From Vibrio pacinii DSM 19139 (GTDB lineage Bacteria; Pseudomonadota; Gammaproteobacteria; Enterobacterales; Vibrionaceae): a stretch of 64,000 bases of DNA. Below, in pieces: positions 19,466 through 27,628 of this stretch. The notes under the pieces were generated by a model. The model had not been told where the DNA came from. It made no database searches and worked only from the letters and a program-made list of their open reading frames with translations. Every line of letters starts with the position of its first letter. The first letter of the stretch is position 1. Where the stretch lies: NCBI RefSeq assembly GCF_000711795.1, contig NZ_JONH01000021.1:1-64000 (forward strand), written 5' to 3'. Made by a program: the position numbers and the translations under genes.

Positions 19466-20293
19466 TTATTTGCTGTCCGAGGGCTTAAACAACGCCAACA
19501 ACTCATCGACTTTATTGCGTCCAGCGCCGTTACGACTGATGGTTCGCTTAACCTTCACCACATTCAGGCTCGCACCATGATAAAGGCGACGAGTTAACGT
19601 CGTATCATGATTTGAAATCAACACCGGAATACCTCGTTGCTGCGCCGCTTTTTCTGCGACATCTGCCAGCGCGGCCTGATCATCGAGGCTAAAACCATTG
19701 CCCGCATACGACGTGAAGTTTGCGGTGGTTGAAAGCGGTGCATAAGGAGGATCGCAATACACCACACAGCCTTTGCGCGCTCGCTTGAACGTCTCGTGGT
19801 AACCCTCACAAACAAACGTCGCTTTCTTGGCTTTTTCTGCAAAGAACTCAAGTTCAGCTTCGGGGAAATACGGCTTCTTATATGATCCAAACGGGACGTT
19901 AAAACCGCCTTTTTTGTTGTAACGACACAAGCCATTAAAACCAAAGCGATTCATATACAGAAATGCCAATGAACGGTACAACACGTCATCGGTGGAATTG
20001 AACTGCGCACGAACATCCAGATAAGCTTCTTTGCGGTTGTTCTCGGCACAGAACCAACGTTTGGATTCTGAGATGTATGTCTGCGGATCTTGCTTGAGCA
20101 AGTTGTAGAGATTGATTAAATCTGGGTTGATATCAGCCAGCAAGTAGTGTTCGTAGTCAGTATTAAGAAACACAGAACCTGCGCCTACGAACGGTTCCAC
20201 CAGCTTACGTGCTTCAGGCAAGTGACGCTGAATATCTTCAACAAGTCCGTATTTTCCACCCGCCCACTTCAGGAAGGCCCGCTGCTTCTTCAT
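19466..20293 (-). CDS. dam: DNA adenine methyltransferase (GATC)
   Basis: Methylates adenine in GATC, guiding mismatch repair and replication timing; in Vibrio it is needed for origin function of the second chromosome. The 275-residue alpha-type methyltransferase has the SAM motif FVGAGSVFLN near residues 35-44 and the catalytic DPPY motif (YCDPPYAPLS) near residue 182. The opening FLKWAGGK is the family signature. It lies 102 nt downstream of damX. Confidence 0.95.
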   Translation of the reverse strand: MKKQRAFLKWAGGKYGLVEDIQRHLPEARKLVEPFVGAGSVFLNTDYEHYLLADINPDLINLYNLLKQDPQTYISESKRWFCAENNRKEAYLDVRAQFNSTDDVLYRSLAFLYMNRFGFNGLCRYNKKGGFNVPFGSYKKPYFPEAELEFFAEKAKKATFVCEGYHETFKRARKGCVVYCDPPYAPLSTTANFTSYAGNGFSLDDQAALADVAEKAAQQRGIPVLISNHDTTLTRRLYHGASLNVVKVKRTISRNGAGRNKVDELLALFKPSDSK

Positions 20294-20395
20294 CGACTGC
20301 TCTATTTTTCAACCACAAATTAAGGCTGCGGAATGTAACATATTTTACAACTAAACTCAGGCAATTTTGCCGCTTAATCAGCGGATTTCGCCAAC

Positions 20396-21877
20396 TTATT
20401 CGACTCGGTCGATTTCACGTTGAACCTGACTGAGTGATTTTGCCCAAGGCTCAAGCTGTCGCAACTCACTCGACAAACCTTGTACCGCATCGCGCGCCAC
20501 TTGAATGGTCGGATAATTATCATAAGTGATGATATACCAGTCAATATTATTGCGTACGGTTGGGTAGATAAACACTTGATTGGTGAGCTGGTACTGGTCG
20601 ATGAAGGATTGCACTTCTTCAAGCGACTGGACGGCAGCCAACTGCAAGGTATAACTGCGCGGCGAGAAGCTCTTTAGTTCATCTTTGGTAAACGAAAACT
20701 TGATGACGGTTTCACTTGCTGGCGTTGTCTGCTGCGTAACAGGTTCAGCCTGTGGCACAGCGGTTTGTGGCGTTTGCGACTGCTCAACCACTTGATCAAT
20801 GCCACGAGTATCGGCTTGTTGCGCTTTCCCCTCAAGTAAGGCATCGACGACATCAGACGTAATCACGACTCGCTGCTGATCGTTGTCAGCACTACCCACA
20901 CTGTCAACCTGTTCGGTGACATCCGGTGGAAGCGCCAGCGAATCATCGTCAGCACCGGCTAACATCGGATCAATCACGGGCTCAGGTTGGATAGTCGCTG
21001 TTGGTTGATTGTCTTGTGAGCTCAGTTCCGGCAAGGTAGGAATCACCGTTTGTTCGATGTTTTGCGTCATTTGTTGCGCTTTCTCATCCGGTGATGGTTG
21101 TGACATCATCCACCAATAACCACCGCCAATCGCGAGTAGCAACACAACAACTAACAGTGCAATATTGACGGGAGAGCCGACAATCGAGCGGATAATAATC
21201 CTTTTTTCCACTTTTTGATCCCCTAAAGCCATGATGTCGCCCGGATGGCGGGCAACGCTACGGTATGCATTACGCACCCGTTTCTCCATGTCATCTTCGA
21301 CAAAACGAATCACCAAATGTTCAAAAAACCGATCCGCTTCTTGTTGGCTAAGTGGTTCAATTTCAAGATCGATGGGTTTGTGTTCTTGACCATAACTTAA
21401 GCGAGTTAACAGTGCTTCCAAACTATTGGATTGAGCGAACAACAACACATTAACCGTCCAGCGTGGGTTGAGCTGCGCTTCTAACACTAGCATCCACAGT
21501 TCAGAGATAAACGACTCTGTCAGCAAATGCGCATCATCAATCGTAATCAACACATCACAACTTTCCCCCTCCATGACGCGGGAAAAAGAGTCGACTAATG
21601 AGTCTGCTGGGTTAAATAATGGTTCTGAAATCAACTGCGAGAGAAGAGTCACACGACGTTGCGTTTCGTCTTGATTGGGATAACACATCAACAAAGCTTG
21701 GTTCTTGTCTTGCGCCCACGCTTCTAAATAGTGTTGCGCTAGCCAGGTTTTCCCTGCACCAGCAGCGCCACCAATCGTGACAAGATTTGAACCAAAATTG
21801 GTCAGCAGTCGCAACCGTTCCAGCAGCTCTACCTGAGATTCCAATTCCAATACGCGAGGGTCATGCGCCGAGCTCAT
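20396..21877 (-). CDS. damX: DamX cell-division SPOR protein with N-terminal AAA domain
   Basis: A 493-residue septal-ring protein. An AAA-type ATPase region is at the N-terminus with Walker A GAAGAGKT (37-44) and a Walker B-like VLITIDDAH. A single membrane helix is at about 235-258 (NIALLVVVLLLAIGGGYWW), followed by an acidic, Gln/Pro-rich linker and a C-terminal SPOR domain (about 405-485, beginning YTLQLAAVQSLEEVQ) that binds denuded septal peptidoglycan. The E. coli homologue has a short N-terminus in place of the ATPase domain. The AAA domain resembles ExeA/GspA-type ATPases. Confidence 0.9.
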   Translation of the reverse strand: MSSAHDPRVLELESQVELLERLRLLTNFGSNLVTIGGAAGAGKTWLAQHYLEAWAQDKNQALLMCYPNQDETQRRVTLLSQLISEPLFNPADSLVDSFSRVMEGESCDVLITIDDAHLLTESFISELWMLVLEAQLNPRWTVNVLLFAQSNSLEALLTRLSYGQEHKPIDLEIEPLSQQEADRFFEHLVIRFVEDDMEKRVRNAYRSVARHPGDIMALGDQKVEKRIIIRSIVGSPVNIALLVVVLLLAIGGGYWWMMSQPSPDEKAQQMTQNIEQTVIPTLPELSSQDNQPTATIQPEPVIDPMLAGADDDSLALPPDVTEQVDSVGSADNDQQRVVITSDVVDALLEGKAQQADTRGIDQVVEQSQTPQTAVPQAEPVTQQTTPASETVIKFSFTKDELKSFSPRSYTLQLAAVQSLEEVQSFIDQYQLTNQVFIYPTVRNNIDWYIITYDNYPTIQVARDAVQGLSSELRQLEPWAKSLSQVQREIDRVE

Positions 21878-21963
21878 TGAGTTATCCTAATGACAATGCG
21901 GTAATACCAAACAAAACCCGGCATCAAAAAACGTCGGCCGTTTGGTACTACAGACAACAAGAA

Positions 21964-23052
21964 TTACAGGGTACGGCCAAAGTCGATAGCTTGCTCTATA
22001 ACCGACTCTGATACCCCTTTTACCACCTCTGCACTGCCAATACCGGTAGGCAATACCAGTCGTAGCTCACCTGATAACACTTTCTTATCGCGCATCATAT
22101 GCTTGATGAAGTCAGCAAACGACATCTGCTCAGGTGTATGGACAGGCAACTGTGCTCTTTTCAGTATAGAGACAATTCGTTCAACTTGCTGCTCAGTGAT
22201 AAGCCCTTGAAGCTGCGCAGTTTTTGCTGCCATCACCGTGCCAGAAGCCACCGCCTCACCATGCAGCCAATTACCATAACCTAACTCAGCTTCAATCGCA
22301 TGACCAAATGTATGACCTAGGTTCAGCAATGCACGAATACCCGACTCTTTTTCGTCTTGTGCCACCACTTCGGCCTTAATTTGACAACAGCGTGCGATAG
22401 CATAAGTCAGCGCCTGCTCATCCAATTGATAGAGCTTGTCGAGATTCTCTTCCAACCAAACAAAAAACGCACTGTCATAAATAATGCCGTATTTGATCAC
22501 CTCGGCGATACCAGACGCAAACTCACGCTTTGGTAAGGTTTTAAGGCAATCGGTATCAATCACCACCGCTTGCGGTTGATAAAACGCACCGATCATGTTT
22601 TTACCCAGCTTATGATTAACCGCCGTTTTGCCACCGACCGATGAATCAACCTGCGACAGTAAAGTCGTCGGGATCTGAATAAAGTCGACACCGCGCTGAT
22701 AACAGGCCGCAGAGAAGCCAACCAAGTCACCAATCACACCACCACCGAGCGCAATCACAACCACATCACGGGCATAATTACCTTCCAACAGGTAACTCAT
22801 TACCATATTGAATGTCTCTAGGGTTTTGTATTGCTCACCATCGGGCAGTTCGAGTACAGAAGCTTGGCAGCCTAATTGCTCTAGAAGGGCAAGGATTTTG
22901 TCAGCATACAGCGGAGCAACCGTGACATTAGAAATCACGACCACTTTCTGTTTTGCTGCAAGGAAAGAAAGGTGGGCCGGATCATTAAATAATCCGGCAC
23001 CAATTGAGATTGGATAGCTACGCTCATCTAAGCTGACCGTAATCCGTTCCAT
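21964..23052 (-). CDS. aroB: 3-dehydroquinate synthase
   Basis: Second step of the shikimate pathway, NAD+-dependent. The 362-residue protein has [39 protein letters not shown], and the metal-binding GHTFGHAIE and WLHGEAV motifs. The start is preceded by GGAGAATACCC, and it follows aroK by 25 nt, forming the usual aroKB pair. Confidence 0.97.
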   Translation of the reverse strand: MERITVSLDERSYPISIGAGLFNDPAHLSFLAAKQKVVVISNVTVAPLYADKILALLEQLGCQASVLELPDGEQYKTLETFNMVMSYLLEGNYARDVVVIALGGGVIGDLVGFSAACYQRGVDFIQIPTTLLSQVDSSVGGKTAVNHKLGKNMIGAFYQPQAVVIDTDCLKTLPKREFASGIAEVIKYGIIYDSAFFVWLEENLDKLYQLDEQALTYAIARCCQIKAEVVAQDEKESGIRALLNLGHTFGHAIEAELGYGNWLHGEAVASGTVMAAKTAQLQGLITEQQVERIVSILKRAQLPVHTPEQMSFADFIKHMMRDKKVLSGELRLVLPTGIGSAEVVKGVSESVIEQAIDFGRTL

Positions 23053-23077
23053 GGGTATTCTCCAGTTGCTAAAAGTC

Positions 23078-23596
23078 TTAACGTTCTTCTAGCATTTTTA
23101 CGATCTGGTTGGCTACCACTTTTGCACTTTGATCGTCTGTACGTACGGTGTAATCCGCGATTTCTTCGTAAAGAGGATTACGCTCTTTAGCCAGAGACTC
23201 TAACACTTCACGTGGTTTGTCTGTTTGTAGCAGTGGACGCTTCTTATCGCGATTGGTACGAGCAAGTTGTTTTTCAATCGTTGTTTCTAAGTAGACAACG
23301 ATGCCGCGTGCAGATAGACGATTGCGGTTTTCTTTGCTCATGATCGAACCCCCACCCGTTGCAAGGACAATGCCTTGTTCTTCGGTTAGGTCGTTAATCA
23401 CTTTTTCCTCGCGATCACGGAAGCCTTCTTCACCCTCGACGTCAAATACCCAAGCGATATCTGCGCCAGTGCGCTCTTCAATTACGGTATCAGAATCAAC
23501 AAACTCCATATGAAGCTGTTGAGCCAAGTGTCTACCGATTGTGCTTTTGCCGGCACCCATAGGGCCAACAAGGAAAATATTGCGTTTCTCAGCCAT
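23078..23596 (-). CDS. aroK: Shikimate kinase I
   Basis: Phosphorylates shikimate. The 172-residue P-loop kinase has Walker [10 protein letters not shown] (residues 11-19), the substrate-binding DSD at about 34-36, the GGG motif ATGGGSI and the lid segment [10 protein letters not shown]. It is downstream of pilQ on the same strand after a 176-bp gap, and forms the aroKB unit. Confidence 0.97.
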   Translation of the reverse strand: MAEKRNIFLVGPMGAGKSTIGRHLAQQLHMEFVDSDTVIEERTGADIAWVFDVEGEEGFRDREEKVINDLTEEQGIVLATGGGSIMSKENRNRLSARGIVVYLETTIEKQLARTNRDKKRPLLQTDKPREVLESLAKERNPLYEEIADYTVRTDDQSAKVVANQIVKMLEER

Positions 23597-23772
23597 GTTT
23601 AGCAGTAATTTACAACGTTAATTCAATGACATCGCCACAAGAAAAGCCAATATAACATTAGCAATGTAGATGCTTGTGGCACCGATTCCTCACAGATAAT
23701 TCGTGATAAGACCCGAAATTATCTAGATAAGGTGCGACTAATGCAAATTTATTTTCGTTCAAGATCGATTTC

Positions 23773-25083
23773 TTACTCAATGATGACGTTCGGAGTCACA
23801 AAAATCACCAGTTCACGTTTGCCTATTTTCTGGTAAGTTCGGCGAAATAAGCCACCAAGCAGCGGTAAGTCACCCAATAATGGCACCTTGTCGACACTAT
23901 CAAATACACTGTGTTGAAAAATCCCTCCCAGCACGATAGTTTCGCCATTCTTCACTAATACTTGTGTTCCGATGCGTTGCGTATCGATCGCCACGGCTTC
24001 TCCAGTGCCAGTATTCACCACTTCACCCGGCCTATCTTGAGTGACATTTAAATCGAGCAGCACATGATCCCCTGGCGTGATCTGCGGCGTCACTTTTAAA
24101 CTCAAGACGGCTTTCTTAAACGCCACATTCGTTGCACCACTGGAGGATGACTCAAGGTAGGGAATTTCGGTTCCTTGTTCAATATACGCCGGCTTTTTAT
24201 TGGTAGTCATTAAGCTCGGACTCGAAATCACTTCCGCTTTCGATTCGCGCTGCATTGCCGACAGTTCGAGATCCAGTAAGGTATCTGACCCCAACTTCGC
24301 CACTTGAAAAGCAATCGATGAAGCATTCACTGCCTGCGCGGCCAGATTGATGTTTAACATCTGATCGATAGTGGCCGAGTCAAGACGAATGCCTTCAATG
24401 CTGCCACCGACCTCTGCTCGATGGCCAACATGACTCAAGCCCCAACGAACGCCTAACTCTTCAAGATTGCCTTGATTGATGGTCACAATGCGTGCTTCGA
24501 TTTGCACTTGCTTGATCGGCACATCAAGCAGCGCCACCATTTTTCGGGTTGCGGCAATCTGCTCTGGATAGTCTCGAATCAGCAAGACATTGGTCCGCTC
24601 ATCGACCCCTAACGCCCCATGTTCTGATAAAAGGTTAAATCCACTCGACCCTAGCAACACCTGCATCAATTGATCGGCACTGGCATAGTTCACGGCGATC
24701 AACTCTGAGTTTAACTTGCTGCCGGCATCAACAGAAAGTTGCTTGGAACCAATCAGCATAACGCCATTTTGCTCATGTTGAGTAAGCCCTTTGACCTCCA
24801 CCACCGTATCAAGCGCTTGTTGCCAAGTGACCTCAGTCAAACTCAGCGTAAGCTGACCACTGACCGAGTCATCGATGGCAATATTGATATTCTGACTCTG
24901 TGCGATAACGCGTAAAGCATCCCGAACTGAGATATCTTGAAAGTTGAATGACAACTTAGCCTGATTATTCGTTATTTCAGCCGCACTTAACTGGCTTACC
25001 CACCCAGTGTTCAATAATAAGCACAAACTTGCCAACACGCCGCTGAGCCTTGCTGCTCGACGGTTATCAATAATAGAACGCAT
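23773..25083 (-). CDS. pilQ: Short secretin PilQ/HofQ
   Basis: Outer-membrane secretin of the type IV pilus/DNA-uptake type. It has 436 residues: a signal peptide (to about 35), an STN domain (about 45-110), an N1/KH-like domain (about 125-190) and the secretin core, with the family segments VQIEARIVTI, VISSPSLMTTNKKPAYIEQGTEIPY-type region and VPLLGDLPLLGGLFR. No peptidoglycan-binding AMIN domain precedes the STN domain, so it is about the size of E. coli HofQ and shorter than typical pilus-forming PilQ proteins. Its ATG shares one base with the pilP stop (TAATG). Confidence 0.85.
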   Translation of the reverse strand: MRSIIDNRRAARLSGVLASLCLLLNTGWVSQLSAAEITNNQAKLSFNFQDISVRDALRVIAQSQNINIAIDDSVSGQLTLSLTEVTWQQALDTVVEVKGLTQHEQNGVMLIGSKQLSVDAGSKLNSELIAVNYASADQLMQVLLGSSGFNLLSEHGALGVDERTNVLLIRDYPEQIAATRKMVALLDVPIKQVQIEARIVTINQGNLEELGVRWGLSHVGHRAEVGGSIEGIRLDSATIDQMLNINLAAQAVNASSIAFQVAKLGSDTLLDLELSAMQRESKAEVISSPSLMTTNKKPAYIEQGTEIPYLESSSSGATNVAFKKAVLSLKVTPQITPGDHVLLDLNVTQDRPGEVVNTGTGEAVAIDTQRIGTQVLVKNGETIVLGGIFQHSVFDSVDKVPLLGDLPLLGGLFRRTYQKIGKRELVIFVTPNVIIE

Positions 25084-25475
25084 TAGTTAAACTCCAGCTT
25101 GAATCGTGAATGAGCATGACACCCAAGGCGACTGTCGATTGTGTGTTCGAGCTCGACTTGACGCTCACTGATTGCCACGATCCTGTGTCCCGATTCCAGT
25201 CGCTGATTTTTCTGAGCCGTCACCAGCACGCCCGCCGGCGTTTTTAGCAGCGCCGTATAATCACCGTGAGTTTCGAGAACGCCGGCAAGAGTGAATGGCA
25301 ATGACGTTGCGCGTGGTTGATCGAGCAGCTGACACGGCGACGTTTTAGCGTCTGCCTGAGGTAAGGCAAAAGGATCACGAGTCGGCGTAGTAGCGGCAAC
25401 GTGGGTTGATTGAGAGCTAACTTGGCTATTGACTGACCACGCACACAGCCACAAGCACACAAGAAGTCTAGTCAT
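25083..25475 (-). CDS. pilP: Short PilP-like pilus assembly protein
   Basis: A 130-residue exported protein in the PilP position. It has a hydrophobic N-terminus (MTRLLVCLWLCAWS), then the RDPFALP motif typical of PilP at about residues 33-39, and a beta domain (LAGVLETHGDYTALLKTP ... RLESGHRI). A convincing lipobox is absent, whereas typical PilP is a lipoprotein of about 170 residues. It overlaps pilO by 8 nt and pilQ by 1 nt. A HofP name would be equally fitting. Confidence 0.75.
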   Translation of the reverse strand: MTRLLVCLWLCAWSVNSQVSSQSTHVAATTPTRDPFALPQADAKTSPCQLLDQPRATSLPFTLAGVLETHGDYTALLKTPAGVLVTAQKNQRLESGHRIVAISERQVELEHTIDSRLGCHAHSRFKLEFN

Positions 25476-26025
25476 TGGCTGTCACCGTCGCATGAGCCTG
25501 ATAAAACAACGCCTGAGCGCTGAAGCTGATTTGCCCACTGATGTCATCTCGTCGCTGCCACTCGGCATTATCCAAACGCAATAAGGGAGAGCTCTCTGCC
25601 ACTGCTTGGCAAAACGCCCTAATATCGTGGTACCGGCCCAGCAGCCTAAGTTCAACGCCATCACTGGCCGGATTTGCAGCCAATTCAAGCACCTCTACGC
25701 TAAGTTGGTAACGCTGCGCGCTCTGATTGAGCTCAGCGATGGCCATTGAAAAGTGTGACGCGCTCAGCGCTAAATCCGGTGTAAATAATTGAGAGGCATC
25801 GCTCTCACTGGTCTCTGTCCGTGCAAACACCAACAATCGGGCCTGTTTATGCTCCGCCGCGAGGATAAGACTCTGCTCACTCTTTTTCGCCGCAATGAAC
25901 TGTTGGTATTGCGGCAAATGCCATAACCAAGCGATGGGCACATTAATCGCTAACAAAACCACCACGATAAACCCCAGCTGCCGCCCAATCGGCCATGCAA
26001 CCAACGACTCAAGTTCAATATTCAT
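25468..26025 (-). CDS. pilO: Pilus alignment protein PilO-like
   Basis: A 185-residue single-pass inner-membrane protein: helix at about 16-35 (LGFIVVVLLAINVPIAWLW), a coiled-coil stretch, then a ferredoxin-like periplasmic domain with VELRLLGRYHDIRAFCQAVA. Family proteins pair with PilN and bind PilP. It overlaps pilN by 4 nt (ATGA arrangement). Identification rests on position and topology more than on motifs. Confidence 0.75.
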   Translation of the reverse strand: MNIELESLVAWPIGRQLGFIVVVLLAINVPIAWLWHLPQYQQFIAAKKSEQSLILAAEHKQARLLVFARTETSESDASQLFTPDLALSASHFSMAIAELNQSAQRYQLSVEVLELAANPASDGVELRLLGRYHDIRAFCQAVAESSPLLRLDNAEWQRRDDISGQISFSAQALFYQAHATVTAND

Positions 26026-26567
26026 CGCCTAACAACGCTGTTGAGCAAAACAAAAGAGATCACAAATCGCTGCATGGCTTGCTCATCCGCCACTGAATGG
26101 AGTTGTACTTGGTCAATATCTTGCGCTGCAGTGAGGCGCTGTAACAACTCAGTTAATGAACCGTGCCGTACAGTGTTGCCCGTCATCGTGACACGTTCTC
26201 CGCGTAGACTGAGCGATTCAAGATGAACGTCGGCAGGAACGACTTCGGCGACACGACGCATTAACCGAGCGGCTTGAGTGCGCTTACCCGCAAACTTCGC
26301 TTGCTGCTCAGAATGGGCGAATTGCAACTGGGCCGCTGTTTGCCGCTCGATAGCGAGAGTCAGTTGTTGGTCTAACAGCGTTACTTGCGAAGTTAACTGC
26401 TGATTGGCGTGTTGCAACAGCTGAATGTGGCGCTCAAGGTACTCATCAATCAGCCATTGAATACCCACCACCATCAATGCGGCCACGACGAGCATGAGAG
26501 AGAAACGACGTTGATGACGGGTAATGAGTTGCTGGCGCCAAGGAAGTAAATTAATCGACTCGGGCAT
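26022..26567 (-). CDS. pilN: Pilus alignment protein PilN
   Basis: A 181-residue bitopic inner-membrane protein. The cytoplasmic N-terminus has the INLLPWR motif (residues 5-11) that docks into PilM in characterised systems. A helix follows at about 23-41, then a coiled coil (HIQLLQHANQQLTSQVTLL) and a small periplasmic domain with LESLSLRGERVTMTGN. The gene overlaps the end of pilM by 17 nt. Confidence 0.82.
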   Translation of the reverse strand: MPESINLLPWRQQLITRHQRRFSLMLVVAALMVVGIQWLIDEYLERHIQLLQHANQQLTSQVTLLDQQLTLAIERQTAAQLQFAHSEQQAKFAGKRTQAARLMRRVAEVVPADVHLESLSLRGERVTMTGNTVRHGSLTELLQRLTAAQDIDQVQLHSVADEQAMQRFVISFVLLNSVVRR

Positions 26568-27498
26568 GCTGACGCTCCTGCCACTGACTGGCGCGAAGCG
26601 CTAATCCTACTGCCAATGCATAACCGTTACTTGCTTCACTGGTGCTCAGATATTGAAACAGTCTCAAGGGATTAAATGGCTCAACCTTAATCCCAAGCTC
26701 ACCGCTCAGCTTGGCCGCTAAATCGGGACAATGGTCTGCTTCGCTGCTAAGCCAAATGCCCTTAACCTCGATTTGGTGCAGTGAAGTGAGTCGCTGCATA
26801 GCGCTGCGCAATGTCTCACGCAGTGAGTTAACCACTTCTTGTCCATCATTAAGCTGGGTCTCTAAACGCCAAGACTTGGCGTAAACCTCTCCACTTGGCA
26901 GTCCAATCGAAAAGCGGCACTGCGCTATAGCGATATCGACTAACAACCAGTCGTAGGCGTGCTGAGATTGTGCCACTTGATGCCAGCATTGATTGAGCGC
27001 ATAGCTAGCCACATCAGCAACAATCGGTTTAAAATTGGCCTGAGCAATGGCATTACTCAATTCGAGCAAAGGTGCTCTCTTCGTTGCATGAACTCGATAA
27101 TGCACGCCACCTTGCGTTGTAACATGGTCGCTAACCGAGTAATCAAGACACAGTTGATCGGCCGCGAATGCACATTGACTGGCAAAAGTCTGATATATCG
27201 CCAGCTCCCGTTCGGCTCGACTAAACTCGCTATCTATCTGTAATACTTTAGTTATTACTTGATTGTCAGGTATCGCAAATGCCACTTTGTGACTAAATAA
27301 TGGTAAAGACTTCCTTAGTTCTTTGAGTTTCTTTACAATTTTCTGATAATTTAACCTGTGGTTATCAGCGAGAATGCCCACTTCAATGGGCAAGGTGCGA
27401 TAAGCCACAAGCGCAAACGCATCCTTGGATGGCTTTATCACTACCGCTTTGATACTGTGGCGGCCGATATCTAGGCCTGTAACCAATGAAATACCCAT
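26551..27498 (-). CDS. pilM: Actin-like pilus assembly ATPase PilM
   Basis: A 315-residue cytoplasmic protein with an actin-like fold: phosphate-1 motif TGLDIGRHSIKAVVIK (residues 7-23), a YDWLLVDIAIAQCRFSI phosphate-2 region near 185-200, and YALAVGLALRA near the end. The second phosphate loop lacks the usual D(I/L)GxxxT form, so nucleotide binding may be weakened. It is the first gene of pilMNOPQ and divergent from mrcA, the arrangement seen throughout gamma-proteobacteria. Confidence 0.82.
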   Translation of the reverse strand: MGISLVTGLDIGRHSIKAVVIKPSKDAFALVAYRTLPIEVGILADNHRLNYQKIVKKLKELRKSLPLFSHKVAFAIPDNQVITKVLQIDSEFSRAERELAIYQTFASQCAFAADQLCLDYSVSDHVTTQGGVHYRVHATKRAPLLELSNAIAQANFKPIVADVASYALNQCWHQVAQSQHAYDWLLVDIAIAQCRFSIGLPSGEVYAKSWRLETQLNDGQEVVNSLRETLRSAMQRLTSLHQIEVKGIWLSSEADHCPDLAAKLSGELGIKVEPFNPLRLFQYLSTSEASNGYALAVGLALRASQWQERQHARVD

Positions 27499-27628
27499 GT
27501 AGCTGGCTCCGTACTATGCTCATTGGTTAAAAATGCGCGCAAACGCACTTAAACCCATTAGGCGAAAATTTTTGGCCTAAAGTACAAGGGTTTGCATACA
27601 GTTAACCCCATTAATCAGGGAATATCCG

